Assembly (NCBI GenBank): GCA_027864655.1
Contig: JAQAZG010000001.1
Span: 186,001 to 250,000 of the forward strand
Source: Oleispirillum naphthae
GTDB lineage: Bacteria; Pseudomonadota; Alphaproteobacteria; Rhodospirillales; Rhodospirillaceae
DNA length: 64,000 nt
Direction: 5' to 3'
Below, one piece after another: positions 33,042-44,948 of this stretch. The translations under genes were made by a program, and so were the position numbers. The notes under the pieces are model-generated. The model made no database searches. It saw only the letters and a program-made list of their open reading frames with translations, and had not been told where the DNA came from. Position 1 is the stretch's first letter. Each line of letters begins with the position of its first letter.

Positions 33042-33881
33042 TTAGCCAATGCGGATGGGGTGAGCCTTCGCCAGTTCGTCGAACGCCTTCAAGGTGGCGA
33101 TGAGAGCGGGCATGTCTTTGAGCGCGATCATGTTGGCGCCGTCGGAGGGCGCGCGGTCCGGGTCCGGATGCGCCTCGATGAACACTGCGGCGATGCCGAG
33201 AGACACCGCGGCGCGCGCCAGCACCGGCGCGAACTCGCGCTGACCGCCGGAGGAGGAGCCCTGCCCGCCCGGCTGCTGCACCGAGTGGGTGGCGTCGAAC
33301 ACCACCGGATAGCCGGTCTTCGCCATGATCGGCAGAGCGCGGAAATCGGTGACCAGGGTGTTGTAGCCGAAGGAGGCGCCGCGCTCGGTGAGCATGATGC
33401 GGCGGTTGCCCGCGCTTTCCACCTTGCCCACCGCGTTGGCCATGTCCCAGGGGGCGAGGAACTGCCCCTTCTTGACGTTGACGACGCAGCCGGTCATCGC
33501 CGCGGCGACCAGCAGGTCGGTCTGGCGGCAGAGAAACGCCGGAATCTGCAGAACGTCCACCGCGTCCTTGAGCTTGTCGCACTGCCAGGGCTCGTGCACG
33601 TCGGTGAGCACCGGGCAGCCCACGGTCTCGCGCACCTCGCGGAACACCGGCAGCGCCGCCTCCAGGCCGACGCCACGCTGCCCCGCCGCACTGGTGCGGT
33701 TGGCCTTGTCGAACGAGGTCTTGAAGATGAACGGCACGCCCGCCGCCGCGGCCATCGCCGCAAGCTCCTTGGCGCAGGCGAGCGCGTGCTCGCGGCTTTC
33801 CATCTGGCAGGGCCCCGCGATCAGCGCGAGGGGCCGGTCGTTGGCCAGCTTGAGGTCGCCGATCTCAACCGTGTAGGTCAT
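33042..33881 (-). CDS. kdsA: 3-deoxy-8-phosphooctulonate synthase (KDO-8-P synthase)
   Basis: A 279-residue enzyme that condenses phosphoenolpyruvate with arabinose 5-phosphate to make KDO-8-P for the lipopolysaccharide core. Motifs: LALIAGPCQMESREHAL, FKTSFDKANRTSA, VLTDVHEPWQ, QIPAFLCRQTDLLVAA, NVKKGQFLAPWDM and FDATHSVQQPGGQG. Asparagine at NVKKGQF suggests the metal-independent type rather than the Cys-containing metal type. Its TAA stop coincides with the target-site duplication of the adjacent element. pyrG is 18 bp upstream. Confidence 0.97.
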   Translation of the reverse strand: MTYTVEIGDLKLANDRPLALIAGPCQMESREHALACAKELAAMAAAAGVPFIFKTSFDKANRTSAAGQRGVGLEAALPVFREVRETVGCPVLTDVHEPWQCDKLKDAVDVLQIPAFLCRQTDLLVAAAMTGCVVNVKKGQFLAPWDMANAVGKVESAGNRRIMLTERGASFGYNTLVTDFRALPIMAKTGYPVVFDATHSVQQPGGQGSSSGGQREFAPVLARAAVSLGIAAVFIEAHPDPDRAPSDGANMIALKDMPALIATLKAFDELAKAHPIRIG

Positions 33882-33899
33882 ACGCCACCTTTGTTTCCA

Positions 33900-35693
<1,794 letters not shown>

Positions 35694-35710
35694 TCAGCCG
35701 CTTCGCCGCC

Positions 35711-36115
35711 TTACGGCTTGGCCGGAGCCGACTCCTGCTTCGGCGCCTCGCCGCCGGGCACCGGCGGCGAACTGTCCGCGCTCGGCGCGGCAGGCGCGGC
35801 GGGCGACTTGGCCGGTGCGGTGGCCGTGGGCTGGGCGGGCTGCGGCGCCATCAGCGCCTTCAGCAGGTCCTCCTCGCCGCGGCTGCGCAGCGTGGCCATC
35901 ACCGCCAGCAGAATCGACGTCACCATGAAGCAGACGGCAAGCACCACCGTGGCCTTGGTCAGAAGGTTCCCCGCCGCGCGGCCGGAGAGGAAGTTCCCGC
36001 CGCCCGAGGCGCCGCCGCCGGTCGCCAGGCCACCGCCTTCGGACTTCTGCAACAGCACGAGGCCGACCAAGGCGATGGTCAGCAGCAAATGGATAACCAG
36101 AACGACGGTCAGCAT
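35711..36115 (-). CDS. secG: Preprotein translocase subunit SecG
   Basis: A 134-residue auxiliary subunit of SecYEG. The first membrane helix VVLVIHLLLTIALVGLVLLQ runs into KSEGGGLATGGG, and a second helix follows after the loop NLLTKATVVLAVCFMVTSIL. The C-terminal ~45 residues are a Pro/Ala-rich extension, common in alphaproteobacteria. The ATG at 36115 gives the standard MLTVVLVIH start. tpiA is upstream on the same strand, the conserved tpiA-secG-pyrG order. Confidence 0.95.
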   Translation of the reverse strand: MLTVVLVIHLLLTIALVGLVLLQKSEGGGLATGGGASGGGNFLSGRAAGNLLTKATVVLAVCFMVTSILLAVMATLRSRGEEDLLKALMAPQPAQPTATAPAKSPAAPAAPSADSSPPVPGGEAPKQESAPAKP

Positions 36116-36212
36116 GTGACGCAAGAATCCCTAAAGTGTCCGCGCCGCAATCGCGGACGCGCAATGAGCGCCTTTGTAATCGCAGGCGGCGGCTTTGGCT
36201 AGAGCATTTTCC

Positions 36213-36968
36213 TCACGCGTAGGCCTGCACGATGCCCCAGAAGTCCTCGGCCTTGAGCGCCGCGCCGCCGACCAGCGCGCCGTCGATGTCGGCCTGCGCC
36301 ATCAGTTCCTTGGCGTTCGAGGGCTTCACCGAGCCGCCGTAGAGCAGGCGCACCGCATCCGCCGCCTCGCCGATCAGGTCTTTCAGCTCGGCGCGGATGC
36401 GCGCGTGCACCGCCTGCGCGTCCGCCGGCGTGGGGGTGCGCCCGGTGCCGATCGCCCACACCGGCTCGTAGGCGACGACCAGGTTGGCAGGCGTCGCGCC
36501 CGCGGGCAGCGAGCCCTTCACCTGGCGCGCCACCACCGCTTCGGTCCGGCCGGCGTCGCGCTCCGCCTCGGTCTCGCCGACGCAGACGATGGCGACCAGA
36601 CCGGCGCGCAGCGCCGCCTCCGCCTTCGCCTTGACCACCGCGTCGGTCTCGCCGTGGTCGGCGCGGCGCTCCGAATGGCCGACGATGACGTAGGCGCAGC
36701 CCAGGTCCTTCAGCATCTCCGCCGCCACGTCGCCGGTGTGCGCGCCGGAAACCGCGGCGTGGCAGTCCTGCCCACCGACGGCGACCGGGCTGCCCTTCAC
36801 CGCCGCGATCGCGCGGTCGATCAGGGTGAACGGCGGACAGACCAGCAACTCGCACGGCGGAGCGCCCGCCCGCGCCTTGTCCGCCACCGCCTTCGCCAGA
36901 GCTGCGCCATCGGCGGCCAGGCCGTTCATTTTCCAGTTTCCCGCGATCAGCGGACGACGCTTGTTCAT
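36213..36968 (-). CDS. tpiA: Triosephosphate isomerase
   Basis: A 251-residue TIM barrel that interconverts dihydroxyacetone phosphate and glyceraldehyde 3-phosphate. [10 protein letters not shown] has the N-K substrate residues, VIVGHSERR the catalytic His, [17 protein letters not shown] the catalytic Glu and the loop, and [17 protein letters not shown] binds phosphate. The start at 36968 is the only one giving the canonical N-terminus. It diverges from ppiD. Confidence 0.98.
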   Translation of the reverse strand: MNKRRPLIAGNWKMNGLAADGAALAKAVADKARAGAPPCELLVCPPFTLIDRAIAAVKGSPVAVGGQDCHAAVSGAHTGDVAAEMLKDLGCAYVIVGHSERRADHGETDAVVKAKAEAALRAGLVAIVCVGETEAERDAGRTEAVVARQVKGSLPAGATPANLVVAYEPVWAIGTGRTPTPADAQAVHARIRAELKDLIGEAADAVRLLYGGSVKPSNAKELMAQADIDGALVGGAALKAEDFWGIVQAYA

Positions 36969-37163
36969 CAGGTGCCTCCTCGATGTTCGCCGCGGCGGGT
37001 CTCCGCCCGCCTGCCCGCCGTCACCATACGCGCCGGGCCGTGCCTTGTGAAGCATTGCCGACCGGCGAGTTATGCCTTGCAGCGGCCCGGAATCGCCCCC
37101 TATTATCGCGCCGAAGCGGTTTGTCCCGCCGTCCCGAAACTCCTGTCCCGGATTGCCTCCGCC

Positions 37164-39041
37164 ATGTCCAATTCCGTCGGTCGCTTTTTCTCCAGCCTTC
37201 TGGTGAAAGTCCTCTTCGGCATTCTCATCGTCGCTTTCGGCGCGTGGGGCGTCGCCGACATGCTGCGGCGCAGCCCGGATCACCAGGCGGTGATCTCGGT
37301 GGGCGACGTCGAGGTCTCCGGCCGCCAGGTGAAGCACGCCTTCGTCACCGAACTGCGCCGCCTGCGCCAGCGCTTCGGACCGCAGCTCACCGCCGCCGAG
37401 GCCGCGAAGTTCGGGGTGTTCGACCAGGTGCTGTCGCAGATGGCGAGCCGCGCGCTCCTCGACGCCGCGGCGCAGAAGATGAACGTCGGCGTCTCCGACG
37501 CCGCGATCCAGACCCTGATCACCGGCAACGCCGCCTTCCAGAACGGCAAGGGCGAGTTCGACCGCGAGCGCTTCCGCCGCCTGCTGGAGAACAACGGCTA
37601 CACCGAGATCGATTTCCTCGCCATGACCCGCGGCGACATGACGCGGCAGCGCATCGTCAACTCGGTCACCGAGCCGGTGTCCGCGCCGCGGATTCTGGTG
37701 TCCACGCTCCTGCGCTACGAGGGCGAGCGCCGCGTCGCCGAGGTGTTCGGCATCAAGGCCGCCGACATGCCCGCGCCCGCCGACCCCGGCGACGCCGCCC
37801 TCACCGAGTTCCAGACGGCGCACGCCGCGGCCTACACCGCCCCGGAGACCCGCAAGCTCAGCGTGCTGCCGATCCGTCCGGCGGACGTGGAGAAGCGCCT
37901 GGAAATCACCGAGGACGCGCTGCACGACTATTTCGGCCACCATGCCGCCGAGTTCCTGACGCCGGAGACCCGCAAGCTGCGCCAGATTCTCGTCAAGGAC
38001 GAGGCCGCCGCGGCCAAGGTGGCCGCCGCGCTGAAGGAAGGCCGCAGCCTGGACGCCGCCGCCAAGGAAAACCACGCGATGCTCACCGACCTCGGCTGGA
38101 TGGGGCGCGACGGCCTTCTGCCCTCGCTCGCCGAGCCCGCCTTCGCCGCCGCCAAGGGCGCGGTGCTGGCGCCGCTCAAGTCCGCGCTCGGCTGGCACGT
38201 GCTGGTGGTGGAGGACATCCGCCCCGCGCACCAGCCGAAGTTGGAGGAGGTGCGCGACAAGGTGACCGCCGCGGTGAAGACCGAACAGACCCTGGGCGCG
38301 CTCTACCGCGCCTCCACCGCGGTCGAGGACGCGCTTGCCGCCGGATCGACCCTGGAGGAAGCCGCCAAGCTCAACGGCCTGACCGTCGTCACCCTGCCCG
38401 CGGTGACCGCCGACGCCAAGGGCCCGGACGGCAAGGAGGCCGCCGCCATTCCCGCCGCCGCGGAAATCGTCAAGGCGGGCTTCGGCCAGGATGCGGGAAC
38501 GCAGAGCCCGCTCTCGGAATACGAAGGCGAGCCGGGCGGCTATTACGTCGTCCGCACCGATGCGGTGACCCCCGCCGCGCTCAAGCCCTTCGCCTCCATC
38601 CGCGCCGACCTGCTCGCCGCGTGGCGCGCCGGGAAGCAGCAGGAAGCCGCGGTGGAAAAGGCCAAGGCCCTTGCCGCCGACTTCGCCAAGACGAAGGACG
38701 CCGCCGCCTTCGCCAAGGCGCAGCACGTCACCCTCACCACCACGCAGCCGCTGTTCCGCCGCGGCAGCACCCTGCCGCCGAGCCTCCTGAAGTCGCTGTT
38801 CGACCTGGAGGTCGGCCAGACCGCCAGCGCGCCCGCGACCGACGGCGCGATCGTGGCGCGGCTTGCCGCCATCCACCCGGTGAACGTCGCCGACTTCAAG
38901 GACAGCATCGAACAGGGCAAGCGCCAGTTGCGCACCGCGCTCGGCGAGTCCCTGATGATGCCGTTCACCACCCAGCTCACCGACAGCTTCCAGATGCGCC
39001 AGCACCGCAGCATCGACAGCCTGGTGCAGGAGTTGAACTGA
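37164..39041 (+). CDS. Peptidylprolyl isomerase PpiD (SurA N-terminal and parvulin domains)
   Basis: A 625-residue inner-membrane-anchored periplasmic folding factor. One N-terminal transmembrane helix ([21 protein letters not shown] in part) is followed by a SurA_N-like chaperone domain and a parvulin-type domain around residues 265-365 ([33 protein letters not shown]). Substrates are newly exported envelope proteins at the Sec translocon. It ends one base before trpE, so the two are likely co-transcribed. ATG at 37164 follows a hydrophilic start MSNSVGRFF. Confidence 0.92.
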   Translation: MSNSVGRFFSSLLVKVLFGILIVAFGAWGVADMLRRSPDHQAVISVGDVEVSGRQVKHAFVTELRRLRQRFGPQLTAAEAAKFGVFDQVLSQMASRALLDAAAQKMNVGVSDAAIQTLITGNAAFQNGKGEFDRERFRRLLENNGYTEIDFLAMTRGDMTRQRIVNSVTEPVSAPRILVSTLLRYEGERRVAEVFGIKAADMPAPADPGDAALTEFQTAHAAAYTAPETRKLSVLPIRPADVEKRLEITEDALHDYFGHHAAEFLTPETRKLRQILVKDEAAAAKVAAALKEGRSLDAAAKENHAMLTDLGWMGRDGLLPSLAEPAFAAAKGAVLAPLKSALGWHVLVVEDIRPAHQPKLEEVRDKVTAAVKTEQTLGALYRASTAVEDALAAGSTLEEAAKLNGLTVVTLPAVTADAKGPDGKEAAAIPAAAEIVKAGFGQDAGTQSPLSEYEGEPGGYYVVRTDAVTPAALKPFASIRADLLAAWRAGKQQEAAVEKAKALAADFAKTKDAAAFAKAQHVTLTTTQPLFRRGSTLPPSLLKSLFDLEVGQTASAPATDGAIVARLAAIHPVNVADFKDSIEQGKRQLRTALGESLMMPFTTQLTDSFQMRQHRSIDSLVQELN

Positions 39042-39042
39042 C

Positions 39043-40536
39043 ATGCAGGTCGTCCCGGATTTCGAAACCTTCCGCGCCGCCTATGAAGCCGGAACGCCGC
39101 AACTCGTCTGGATGGTCCTGCCCGCCGACCTGGAGACCCCGGTCTCGGTGATGATGAAGCTGGCCGAGGGGCGGCCCAACAGCTTCCTCCTCGAATCCGT
39201 GGAGGGCGGCGCGGTGCGCGGCCGCTATTCCTTCGTCGGGCTCAACCCGGATGTGGTCTGGCGCTGCCGCGGCAAGACCGCGGAAATCAACCGCCAGGCC
39301 CGCTTCTCGCCCGACTCCTTCACCCCAGAGGCGACGCCGCCGCTCGATTCCCTGCGCGCGCTGATCGCCGAGAGCCGCATCGACATTCCCGAGGGCCTGC
39401 CGCCGATGGCCGCGGGGCTGGTGGGCTACATGGGCTACGACACGGTGCGCCTGGTGGAGAACATTCCGGACGAAAACCCGGACCTCCTCAACGTGCCGGA
39501 CGGCCTGTTCGTCCGCCCCACGCTGATCGCGGTGTTCGACACCATCGCCGATACCCTCACCCTAGTCACGCCGGTGCGCCCGGAAGCCGGGGTCTCCGCC
39601 ACCGCCGCCTTCGACCGCGCGCGCGAGCGCCTTGCCGATGCGCTCGCCAACGTCGGGCGCTCGCTGCCGCCGCCGCGCGCGGGAGAGGCCGCGCCCACCC
39701 CCGCCCCTGCCTCCAACATGACCCGGGAAGCCTTCAAGGCGATGGTGGAAAAGGGCAAGGAATACATCCTCGCGGGCGACATCTTCCAGGTGGTGCTGTC
39801 GCAGCGCTTCGCCATTCCGTTCGATTTGCCGCCCTTCGCGCTCTACCGCGCGCTGCGGCGCACCAATCCCTCGCCGTTCATGTTCTTCCTCGATTTCGGG
39901 GCGTTCCACGTGGTCGGCGCGAGCCCGGAAATCCTGGTGCGGCTGCGCGACGGCGTGGTCACCATCCGCCCGATCGCGGGCACCGCGCCGCGCGGCAAGG
40001 ACAAGGCGGAAGACGCGGCGCTCGCCGAGGCCCTGCTCGCCGACCCGAAGGAACGCGCCGAGCACCTGATGCTGCTGGACCTCGGGCGCAACGACGTCGG
40101 CCGCGTCGCCGAAGTGGGCTCGGTCACCGTCACCGAGCAGATGGTGCTGGAGTACTATTCCCACGTCATGCACATCGTCTCCAACGTCGATGGCCGCATC
40201 CGTGCGGACTGCGACGCCATGGACGCGCTGATGGCGGGCTTCCCCGCGGGCACCGTCTCCGGCGCGCCGAAGGTGCGCGCCATGGAGATCATCGACGAAC
40301 TGGAACCGGTGCGGCGCTGCGTCTATGCCGGATGCATCGGCTACATCTCCGGCAACGGCGACATGGACACCTGCATCGCGCTGCGCACCGCGGTGGTCAA
40401 GGACGGCGCGATGTACGTGCAGGCGGGCGGCGGCATCGTCGCCGACAGCGACCCGGACAAGGAATTCCAGGAAAGCTGCAACAAGGCCCGCGCCCTCCTG
40501 CGCGCCGCCGAAATCGCGCCCCGCTACGCACGCTGA
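39043..40536 (+). CDS. trpE: Anthranilate synthase component I
   Basis: A 497-residue chorismate-utilising enzyme, first step of tryptophan synthesis. The feedback-inhibition motif LLES is at residues 49-52, so tryptophan control is probably retained. Chorismate-binding motifs are [36 protein letters not shown], and [20 protein letters not shown]. It begins one base after the ppiD stop, leaving no room for a leader-peptide attenuator. The glutaminase trpG lies 2 kb downstream, past two minus-strand genes. Confidence 0.97.
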   Translation: MQVVPDFETFRAAYEAGTPQLVWMVLPADLETPVSVMMKLAEGRPNSFLLESVEGGAVRGRYSFVGLNPDVVWRCRGKTAEINRQARFSPDSFTPEATPPLDSLRALIAESRIDIPEGLPPMAAGLVGYMGYDTVRLVENIPDENPDLLNVPDGLFVRPTLIAVFDTIADTLTLVTPVRPEAGVSATAAFDRARERLADALANVGRSLPPPRAGEAAPTPAPASNMTREAFKAMVEKGKEYILAGDIFQVVLSQRFAIPFDLPPFALYRALRRTNPSPFMFFLDFGAFHVVGASPEILVRLRDGVVTIRPIAGTAPRGKDKAEDAALAEALLADPKERAEHLMLLDLGRNDVGRVAEVGSVTVTEQMVLEYYSHVMHIVSNVDGRIRADCDAMDALMAGFPAGTVSGAPKVRAMEIIDELEPVRRCVYAGCIGYISGNGDMDTCIALRTAVVKDGAMYVQAGGGIVADSDPDKEFQESCNKARALLRAAEIAPRYAR

Positions 40537-40544
40537 AAACCAAA

Positions 40545-40577
40545 ACTTCGCGGAGGGTCCGCGACCCTCCGCGAAGT
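40545..40577. terminator. Perfect palindrome between trpE and the convergent hypothetical gene
   Basis: A perfect 15-bp stem ACTTCGCGGAGGGTC with loop CGC, 8 bp after trpE. The right side runs into TCTTTGTTTTT, making a good intrinsic terminator for trpE. The CGGAGGGTC/GACCCTCCG core looks like a relative of the GC hairpins in the composite repeats at 15.1 and 22.2 kb, though the rest of that element is missing. Confidence 0.8.
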
Positions 40578-40600
40578 CTTTGTTTTTCCTGCCTCCCGGT

Positions 40601-41233
40601 TCAGCCCGCCGCGGCGGTCTTGCCGAAGAGGTCGGCCTCCGGGTCGAAGATCTTGATCGAGAAGACGCGTCCGTACTGCATGTCGATGGACAGCGGGAAC
40701 GGCGCGTACTCCCAAACCTCGCCGTCGGAACCGCCGCCGATGCACACCTTCTTCGGCGCGCCGAACACGTCGAGCGCCCGCTGCGCGACCTGGCCCGGAC
40801 GCACCGAGGACAGCCCCACCGGCAGTTCGTCCACCGCAGGCGACGCGAGGGTGGCCTGCACCCCCACCACCACGTCCTGCAGATAGGTCACCACGTAGTA
40901 GCCGAGCGGTTTTTCCTCCGTGCCGATGAGGTGGAAGGCGATATCTCCCTTGCCCAGGGGGCGCACTTCCCAGGGCTCTCCCGCCCGCCCGATCACCGCC
41001 TCGCGGTCCATGCCGATGCCCACCGGCCCGATCGCCTGACACGACCGGAGGCCGGGCTTGCCGCCCAGGCAGGCCACCCCGCCTTCGGCACGGCGGAACT
41101 CGCCGGGCTTGCCCGGCACCTCCGCCGCGGGCGCGCCCACTGCGCCGCCGTCGGCGCACATCTGCTGGGCACGCGCGGGCAAAGGCACGGCGAGAAATCC
41201 CGTCAGCAACAGAGTGCAGAGAAGACGCATCAT
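40601..41233 (-). CDS. Secreted hypothetical protein
   Basis: A 210-residue protein that I do not recognise. A clear signal peptide (LLCTLLLTGFLAVPLPARA, cut before QQM) sends it to the periplasm. The mature part has four cysteines, including CADGG near its start, VACLGG, RSCQAIG and KVCIGGG, so disulfides are possible. The segment GPVGIGMDREAVIGRAGEPW resembles the start of a SmpA/BLIP-like fold (G-M-x-x-x-V...G-x-P), but this is only a hint. It converges on trpE and follows the polysaccharide-deacetylase-like gene by 86 bp. Confidence 0.75.
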   Translation of the reverse strand: MMRLLCTLLLTGFLAVPLPARAQQMCADGGAVGAPAAEVPGKPGEFRRAEGGVACLGGKPGLRSCQAIGPVGIGMDREAVIGRAGEPWEVRPLGKGDIAFHLIGTEEKPLGYYVVTYLQDVVVGVQATLASPAVDELPVGLSSVRPGQVAQRALDVFGAPKKVCIGGGSDGEVWEYAPFPLSIDMQYGRVFSIKIFDPEADLFGKTAAAG

Positions 41234-41319
41234 CCTTCTCCCATTGCGGGTGCGGCATGGAACGCTGCCAACCTCCGTTCCAACCTCATATGGGAATGGG
41301 AGAAGCCGATGCTATGGCG

Positions 41320-42402
41320 CTATTCGCCGGATTTCGCCTTGGCGAGGGCGGAGAGCGGCACGAACTGGAAGCCCTGGGCCTCCGCCTCCGGCAGCCAGTC
41401 GCGCAGCGCCGCGATGGTGGTGTCGCGCGGGTGGCCGATGGCGATCGTCCGGCCGGTCTTGCGGGCATGTTCCTCGACGCGGCGCAACTGGGCGCGGATC
41501 GCCGCGGGGTCCGGGCTGTCGTCGAGGAAGACGTCGCGGACCAGGGCGGGCACGCCCTCGGCGCGCGCGGTCTTGCCCCCCACCGACTTGCCGGAAGTCA
41601 GAGAATCGAGGAACAGCAGGCCGTCGGCGCGGAGCTCCTCCATCACCACGCGCATCGCCGCCGCATCGGCGGTGAACTTGCTTCCCATGTGGTTGTTGAT
41701 CCCCACATAGCCGGAAAACGAAGCCAGTGACTGGCGCAGGCGCTCGCGGATCGTCTCCGGCGGCATCGCGGTGAGCAGCACGTCGGGGCCGGGGTCGTAG
41801 CCGGAGCCGGAGGGCTCCATCGGCATGTGCAGGAGCAGTTCGTGCCCCGCGGCGTGCGCCGCCGCGGCCTGGGCGGGCAGGTTGCGCGCATAGGTGAGGA
41901 ACGAGGTGGTGAGCCGCGGCGACAGGGCGATGACCTGCGCGGAACGCCGCGCGTCCACGCCCATATCGTCGATGACGATGGCGATCATCGGCTTGCCCGC
42001 CACCGGGGTGAAGGGCACCGCGTTGCGCCGCCAGGCGGGCAAGGCGGATGGCGTCTCCGCAGGCGGCGGCAGGGCGGAAACCTGCGGTTCCGGCTCCGGC
42101 TCGGCAGGCTTCGCCTGCGGTTGCGGCATCGGCGGCGGAGGCGGAGGCTGCACCGCGGCACGCTGCGGCGCCGGAACATGAGGCAGGATGCGGGAAGCGC
42201 CCCACCACCCCAGAACCGCTCCGATACTCAGGGCGACGGCCAGGCACGCCGCCGCCAGGCCCGGGGTCCAACGGAAGCGCCGTTTCCCGGCGAAACGCCG
42301 AAGGGTGGCGAGCGCGGTGCGCCTGCGCGGCGGCTTGCGGGGGGTACGGGCCAAAACGGCCTCCTTGGAACGATCCCAAACGGACACGCGGTTCCGGACC
42401 AT
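41320..42402 (-). CDS. Divergent polysaccharide deacetylase family protein
   Basis: A 360-residue membrane-anchored envelope protein. One helix (GLAAACLAVALSIGAVLGWW) follows a very basic N-terminus, then a Pro-rich linker (about residues 70-130). The C-terminal catalytic-like domain belongs to PF04748: MIAIVIDDMGVDARRS, ELLLHMPMEPSG, GINNHMGSKFT, LFLDSLTSGKS, and IAIGHPRDTTI. The Asp and His residues match the metal site of NodB-fold deacetylases. In many proteobacteria such genes sit beside ctpA/envC; here it lies alone between trp genes. The substrate is unknown. ATG at 42402 gives the best N-terminus. Confidence 0.88.
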   Translation of the reverse strand: MVRNRVSVWDRSKEAVLARTPRKPPRRRTALATLRRFAGKRRFRWTPGLAAACLAVALSIGAVLGWWGASRILPHVPAPQRAAVQPPPPPPMPQPQAKPAEPEPEPQVSALPPPAETPSALPAWRRNAVPFTPVAGKPMIAIVIDDMGVDARRSAQVIALSPRLTTSFLTYARNLPAQAAAAHAAGHELLLHMPMEPSGSGYDPGPDVLLTAMPPETIRERLRQSLASFSGYVGINNHMGSKFTADAAAMRVVMEELRADGLLFLDSLTSGKSVGGKTARAEGVPALVRDVFLDDSPDPAAIRAQLRRVEEHARKTGRTIAIGHPRDTTIAALRDWLPEAEAQGFQFVPLSALAKAKSGE

Positions 42403-42514
42403 ACACCGGAATGGCGGATCAAGGCCAGCAACCCCTTGCCGCCCTTGACGCGCTCCGGCCGGGCGTCCATCCTGTGCGCCGAATAAAACTGCCGACGAAC
42501 CGGGGTTTCCGTCC

Positions 42515-43093
42515 ATGTACCTGCTGATCGACAACTACGACAGCTTCACCTACAACCTCTGGCACTACCTGGGCGAACTCGGGGCCGAGGTGGAGGTGGC
42601 GCGCAACGACGCGCTCTCCGCCGAAGCGGCGGTGGCGAAGAACCCCGCCGGCATCATCCTCTCCCCCGGCCCCTGCGACCCGGACCGCGCGGGCATCTGC
42701 CTGCCGCTGGTCGCCCTGGCGGCGGAGAAGCGCATTCCCCTCTTCGGCGTCTGCCTCGGGCACCAGACCATCGGCCAGGCCTTCGGCGGCAAGGTGGCGC
42801 GCGCGCCCGAGCCGTGGCACGGCAAGGTCTGCGAAATCCGCCACACCGGCAGCGACGTGTTCGCGGGCATTCCCGACCCCTTCCAGGCGACGCGCTACCA
42901 TTCCCTGCTGGTGGAAAAGGAAAGCCTGCCCGCCTGCCTCAAGGTCACCGCGGAAAGCCCGGACGGCCTGATCATGGGCCTGGCGCATGCCGAGCTGCCG
43001 ATTTTCGGCGTTCAGTTCCATCCGGAGAGCATCGCCTCCCAGCACGGGCACGACATCCTCAAGAACTTCCTCGCCCTCGCGGCGGCTGCCTGA
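42515..43093 (+). CDS. trpG: Anthranilate synthase component II (glutamine amidotransferase)
   Basis: A 192-residue class I glutaminase supplying ammonia to TrpE. It starts MYLLIDNYDSFTYNLWHYLG. The catalytic triad is C80 in FGVCLGHQTIG with H169 and E171 in FGVQFHPES. Oxyanion motif LSPGPCDPDRAG follows the usual pattern. Similar proteins can also serve PabA for folate. First gene of trpG-trpD-trpC, 17 bp before trpD. Confidence 0.97.
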   Translation: MYLLIDNYDSFTYNLWHYLGELGAEVEVARNDALSAEAAVAKNPAGIILSPGPCDPDRAGICLPLVALAAEKRIPLFGVCLGHQTIGQAFGGKVARAPEPWHGKVCEIRHTGSDVFAGIPDPFQATRYHSLLVEKESLPACLKVTAESPDGLIMGLAHAELPIFGVQFHPESIASQHGHDILKNFLALAAAA

Positions 43094-43110
43094 ACGAAAG
43101 AGCGAAAGCC

Positions 43111-44139
43111 ATGAGCGACCTGAAACCCATCCTCGCCCGCCTCGCGACGGGCGAAACCCTGTCCGAGGACGAGGCGGCGCACGCCTTCGACGTGATCATG
43201 TCGGGCCAGGCCACTCCTTCGCAGATCGGCGCGCTGTTGATGGCGATGCGCCTGCGCGGCGAGACGGTGGCGGAAATCACCGGCGCGGCGCGCACCATGC
43301 GCGCCAAGGCGCTGGCGGTGAAGGCTCCGGCGGGCGCGGTGGACATCGTCGGCACCGGCGGCGACTGCTCCGGCAGCTACAACATCTCCACCGGCGCGGC
43401 CCTCGTCATCGCCGCCTGCGGCGTCACCGTGGCCAAGCACGGCAACAAGGCCCAGACCTCGAAATCCGGCTCCGCCGACGTGCTCAAGGCGCTCGGCGTC
43501 AACCTCGATGCCGAACTGCCGGTGGTGGAGCGCGCCATCGCCGAGGCGGGCATCGGCTTCATGCTCGCCACCCGCCACCACAGCGCGATGAAGCACGTCG
43601 GCCCGACCCGGCAGGAGATCGGCACCCGCACCATCTTCAACATCCTCGGCCCGCTCGCCAGCCCCGCCGGGGTGAAGCGCATGGTCATCGGCGTGTTCGC
43701 CGAGGAGTGGCTGGCGCCCTTGGCCCAGGTGCTGGGCAACCTGGGGGCGGAGCGCGCCTGGATGGTGCACGGCTCCGACGGCCTGGACGAGATCACCACC
43801 ACCGGCCCGACCGCGGTGGCGGAACTCAAGGGCGGCAAGGTCACCACCTTCACCATCGCGCCGGAGGACGTGGGCCTGCCCCGCGTCGCGCCCGAGGCGC
43901 TGAAGGGCGGCGACCCGGACTTCAACGCCGCGGCCCTGCGCGCCATCCTGGAGCCCGAGGTTCCGGCGGCGCTGTTGCCCCTGCGCGATGCCGTGGCGTT
44001 CAACGCGGCGGCGGTCCTGGTGGTCGCCGATGTTGAGAAAACCCTTAAAGAAGGCGTCTCCAAGGCCATGGAAGTCATGAAGAATGGCTCCGCGAAGCAG
44101 GTCCTGGCGGACTTCGTGCGGATCACCAACGAGGCGTAA
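43111..44139 (+). CDS. trpD: Anthranilate phosphoribosyltransferase
   Basis: A 342-residue enzyme joining anthranilate to PRPP. Key motifs: DIVGTGGDCSGSYNISTGAA (PRPP and metal), VAKHGNKAQTSKSGSADVL, FMLATRHHSAMKHVGPTRQE, TIFNILGPLASP, and WMVHGSDGLDEITTTGPT. ATG at 43111 begins the canonical MSDLKPILARLATGETL; a purine-rich GAAAG precedes it. trpC follows after 3 bp. Confidence 0.97.
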   Translation: MSDLKPILARLATGETLSEDEAAHAFDVIMSGQATPSQIGALLMAMRLRGETVAEITGAARTMRAKALAVKAPAGAVDIVGTGGDCSGSYNISTGAALVIAACGVTVAKHGNKAQTSKSGSADVLKALGVNLDAELPVVERAIAEAGIGFMLATRHHSAMKHVGPTRQEIGTRTIFNILGPLASPAGVKRMVIGVFAEEWLAPLAQVLGNLGAERAWMVHGSDGLDEITTTGPTAVAELKGGKVTTFTIAPEDVGLPRVAPEALKGGDPDFNAAALRAILEPEVPAALLPLRDAVAFNAAAVLVVADVEKTLKEGVSKAMEVMKNGSAKQVLADFVRITNEA

Positions 44140-44142
44140 CCC

Positions 44143-44934
44143 GTGTCCGACGTTCTGGCGAAGATCTGCGCCACCAAGCGCGAGGAGATCGCGGCGGCGA
44201 AAGCCGCCGTGCCTCTGGCGCGCCTGATCGGCGACGCGGCGGAAGCCCCGCCGCCGCGCGGCTTCGCCGCCGCGCTGGACCGCGCCGCGGCGAACGGCGG
44301 CTTCGGCCTGATCGCCGAGATCAAGAAGGCCTCGCCCTCCGCCGGGCTGATCCGCGCCGATTTCGACCCCGCCTCCCTCGCCCGCGCCTATGCGGCGGGC
44401 GGCGCGGCGTGCCTCTCGGTGCTCACCGACCGGGCGTATTTCCAGGGCGGGCCGGAGGTTCTGGCCGCGGCGCGCGGCGCAGTGGACCTGCCCGCACTGC
44501 GCAAGGACTTCATGCTCGACCCCTACCAGGTGGTGGAGGCGCGCGCCTGGGGCGCGGACGCCATCCTGCTGATCATGGCGGCGCTTTCCGACGACCAGGC
44601 GCGCGACCTGGAACAGGCGGCGATCGACCTCGGCCTCGACGTGCTGGTGGAAATCCACGATGCCGGGGAGTTCGGCCGCGCGCTCAAGCTGAAAAGCCGC
44701 CTCCTCGGGGTGAACAACCGCAACCTCAAGACCATGGTCACCGACCTTGCGGTCACCGAGGCGCTGGCCGCCGCCTGCCCGCCGGACCGCGTGCTGGTGG
44801 CGGAAAGCGGGCTGAAGACCCGCGCCGACCTCGACCGCATGGCCGCCGTCGGCGCGCGGCGCTTCCTGGTCGGGGAATCCCTGATGCGCCAGGCCGACGT
44901 GACCGCCGCCACCCGCACCCTGCTGCACGGCTGA
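44143..44934 (+). CDS. trpC: Indole-3-glycerol phosphate synthase
   Basis: A 263-residue (beta/alpha)8 barrel that closes the indole ring. It uses a GTG start 3 bp after trpD. Motifs: [72 protein letters not shown] and [15 protein letters not shown]. It is not fused to TrpF. It ends the trpGDC unit. In related genomes moaC and moeA usually follow; here lexA follows directly. Confidence 0.97.
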   Translation: MSDVLAKICATKREEIAAAKAAVPLARLIGDAAEAPPPRGFAAALDRAAANGGFGLIAEIKKASPSAGLIRADFDPASLARAYAAGGAACLSVLTDRAYFQGGPEVLAAARGAVDLPALRKDFMLDPYQVVEARAWGADAILLIMAALSDDQARDLEQAAIDLGLDVLVEIHDAGEFGRALKLKSRLLGVNNRNLKTMVTDLAVTEALAAACPPDRVLVAESGLKTRADLDRMAAVGARRFLVGESLMRQADVTAATRTLLHG

Positions 44935-44948
44935 GGCCCAGTTTAGGC

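Noticed and set aside
36213..39044. A 943-codon minus-strand frame joining tpiA to sequence opposite ppiD
   Set aside because: Only its last 251 codons are a real gene (tpiA). The rest is the antisense of ppiD.
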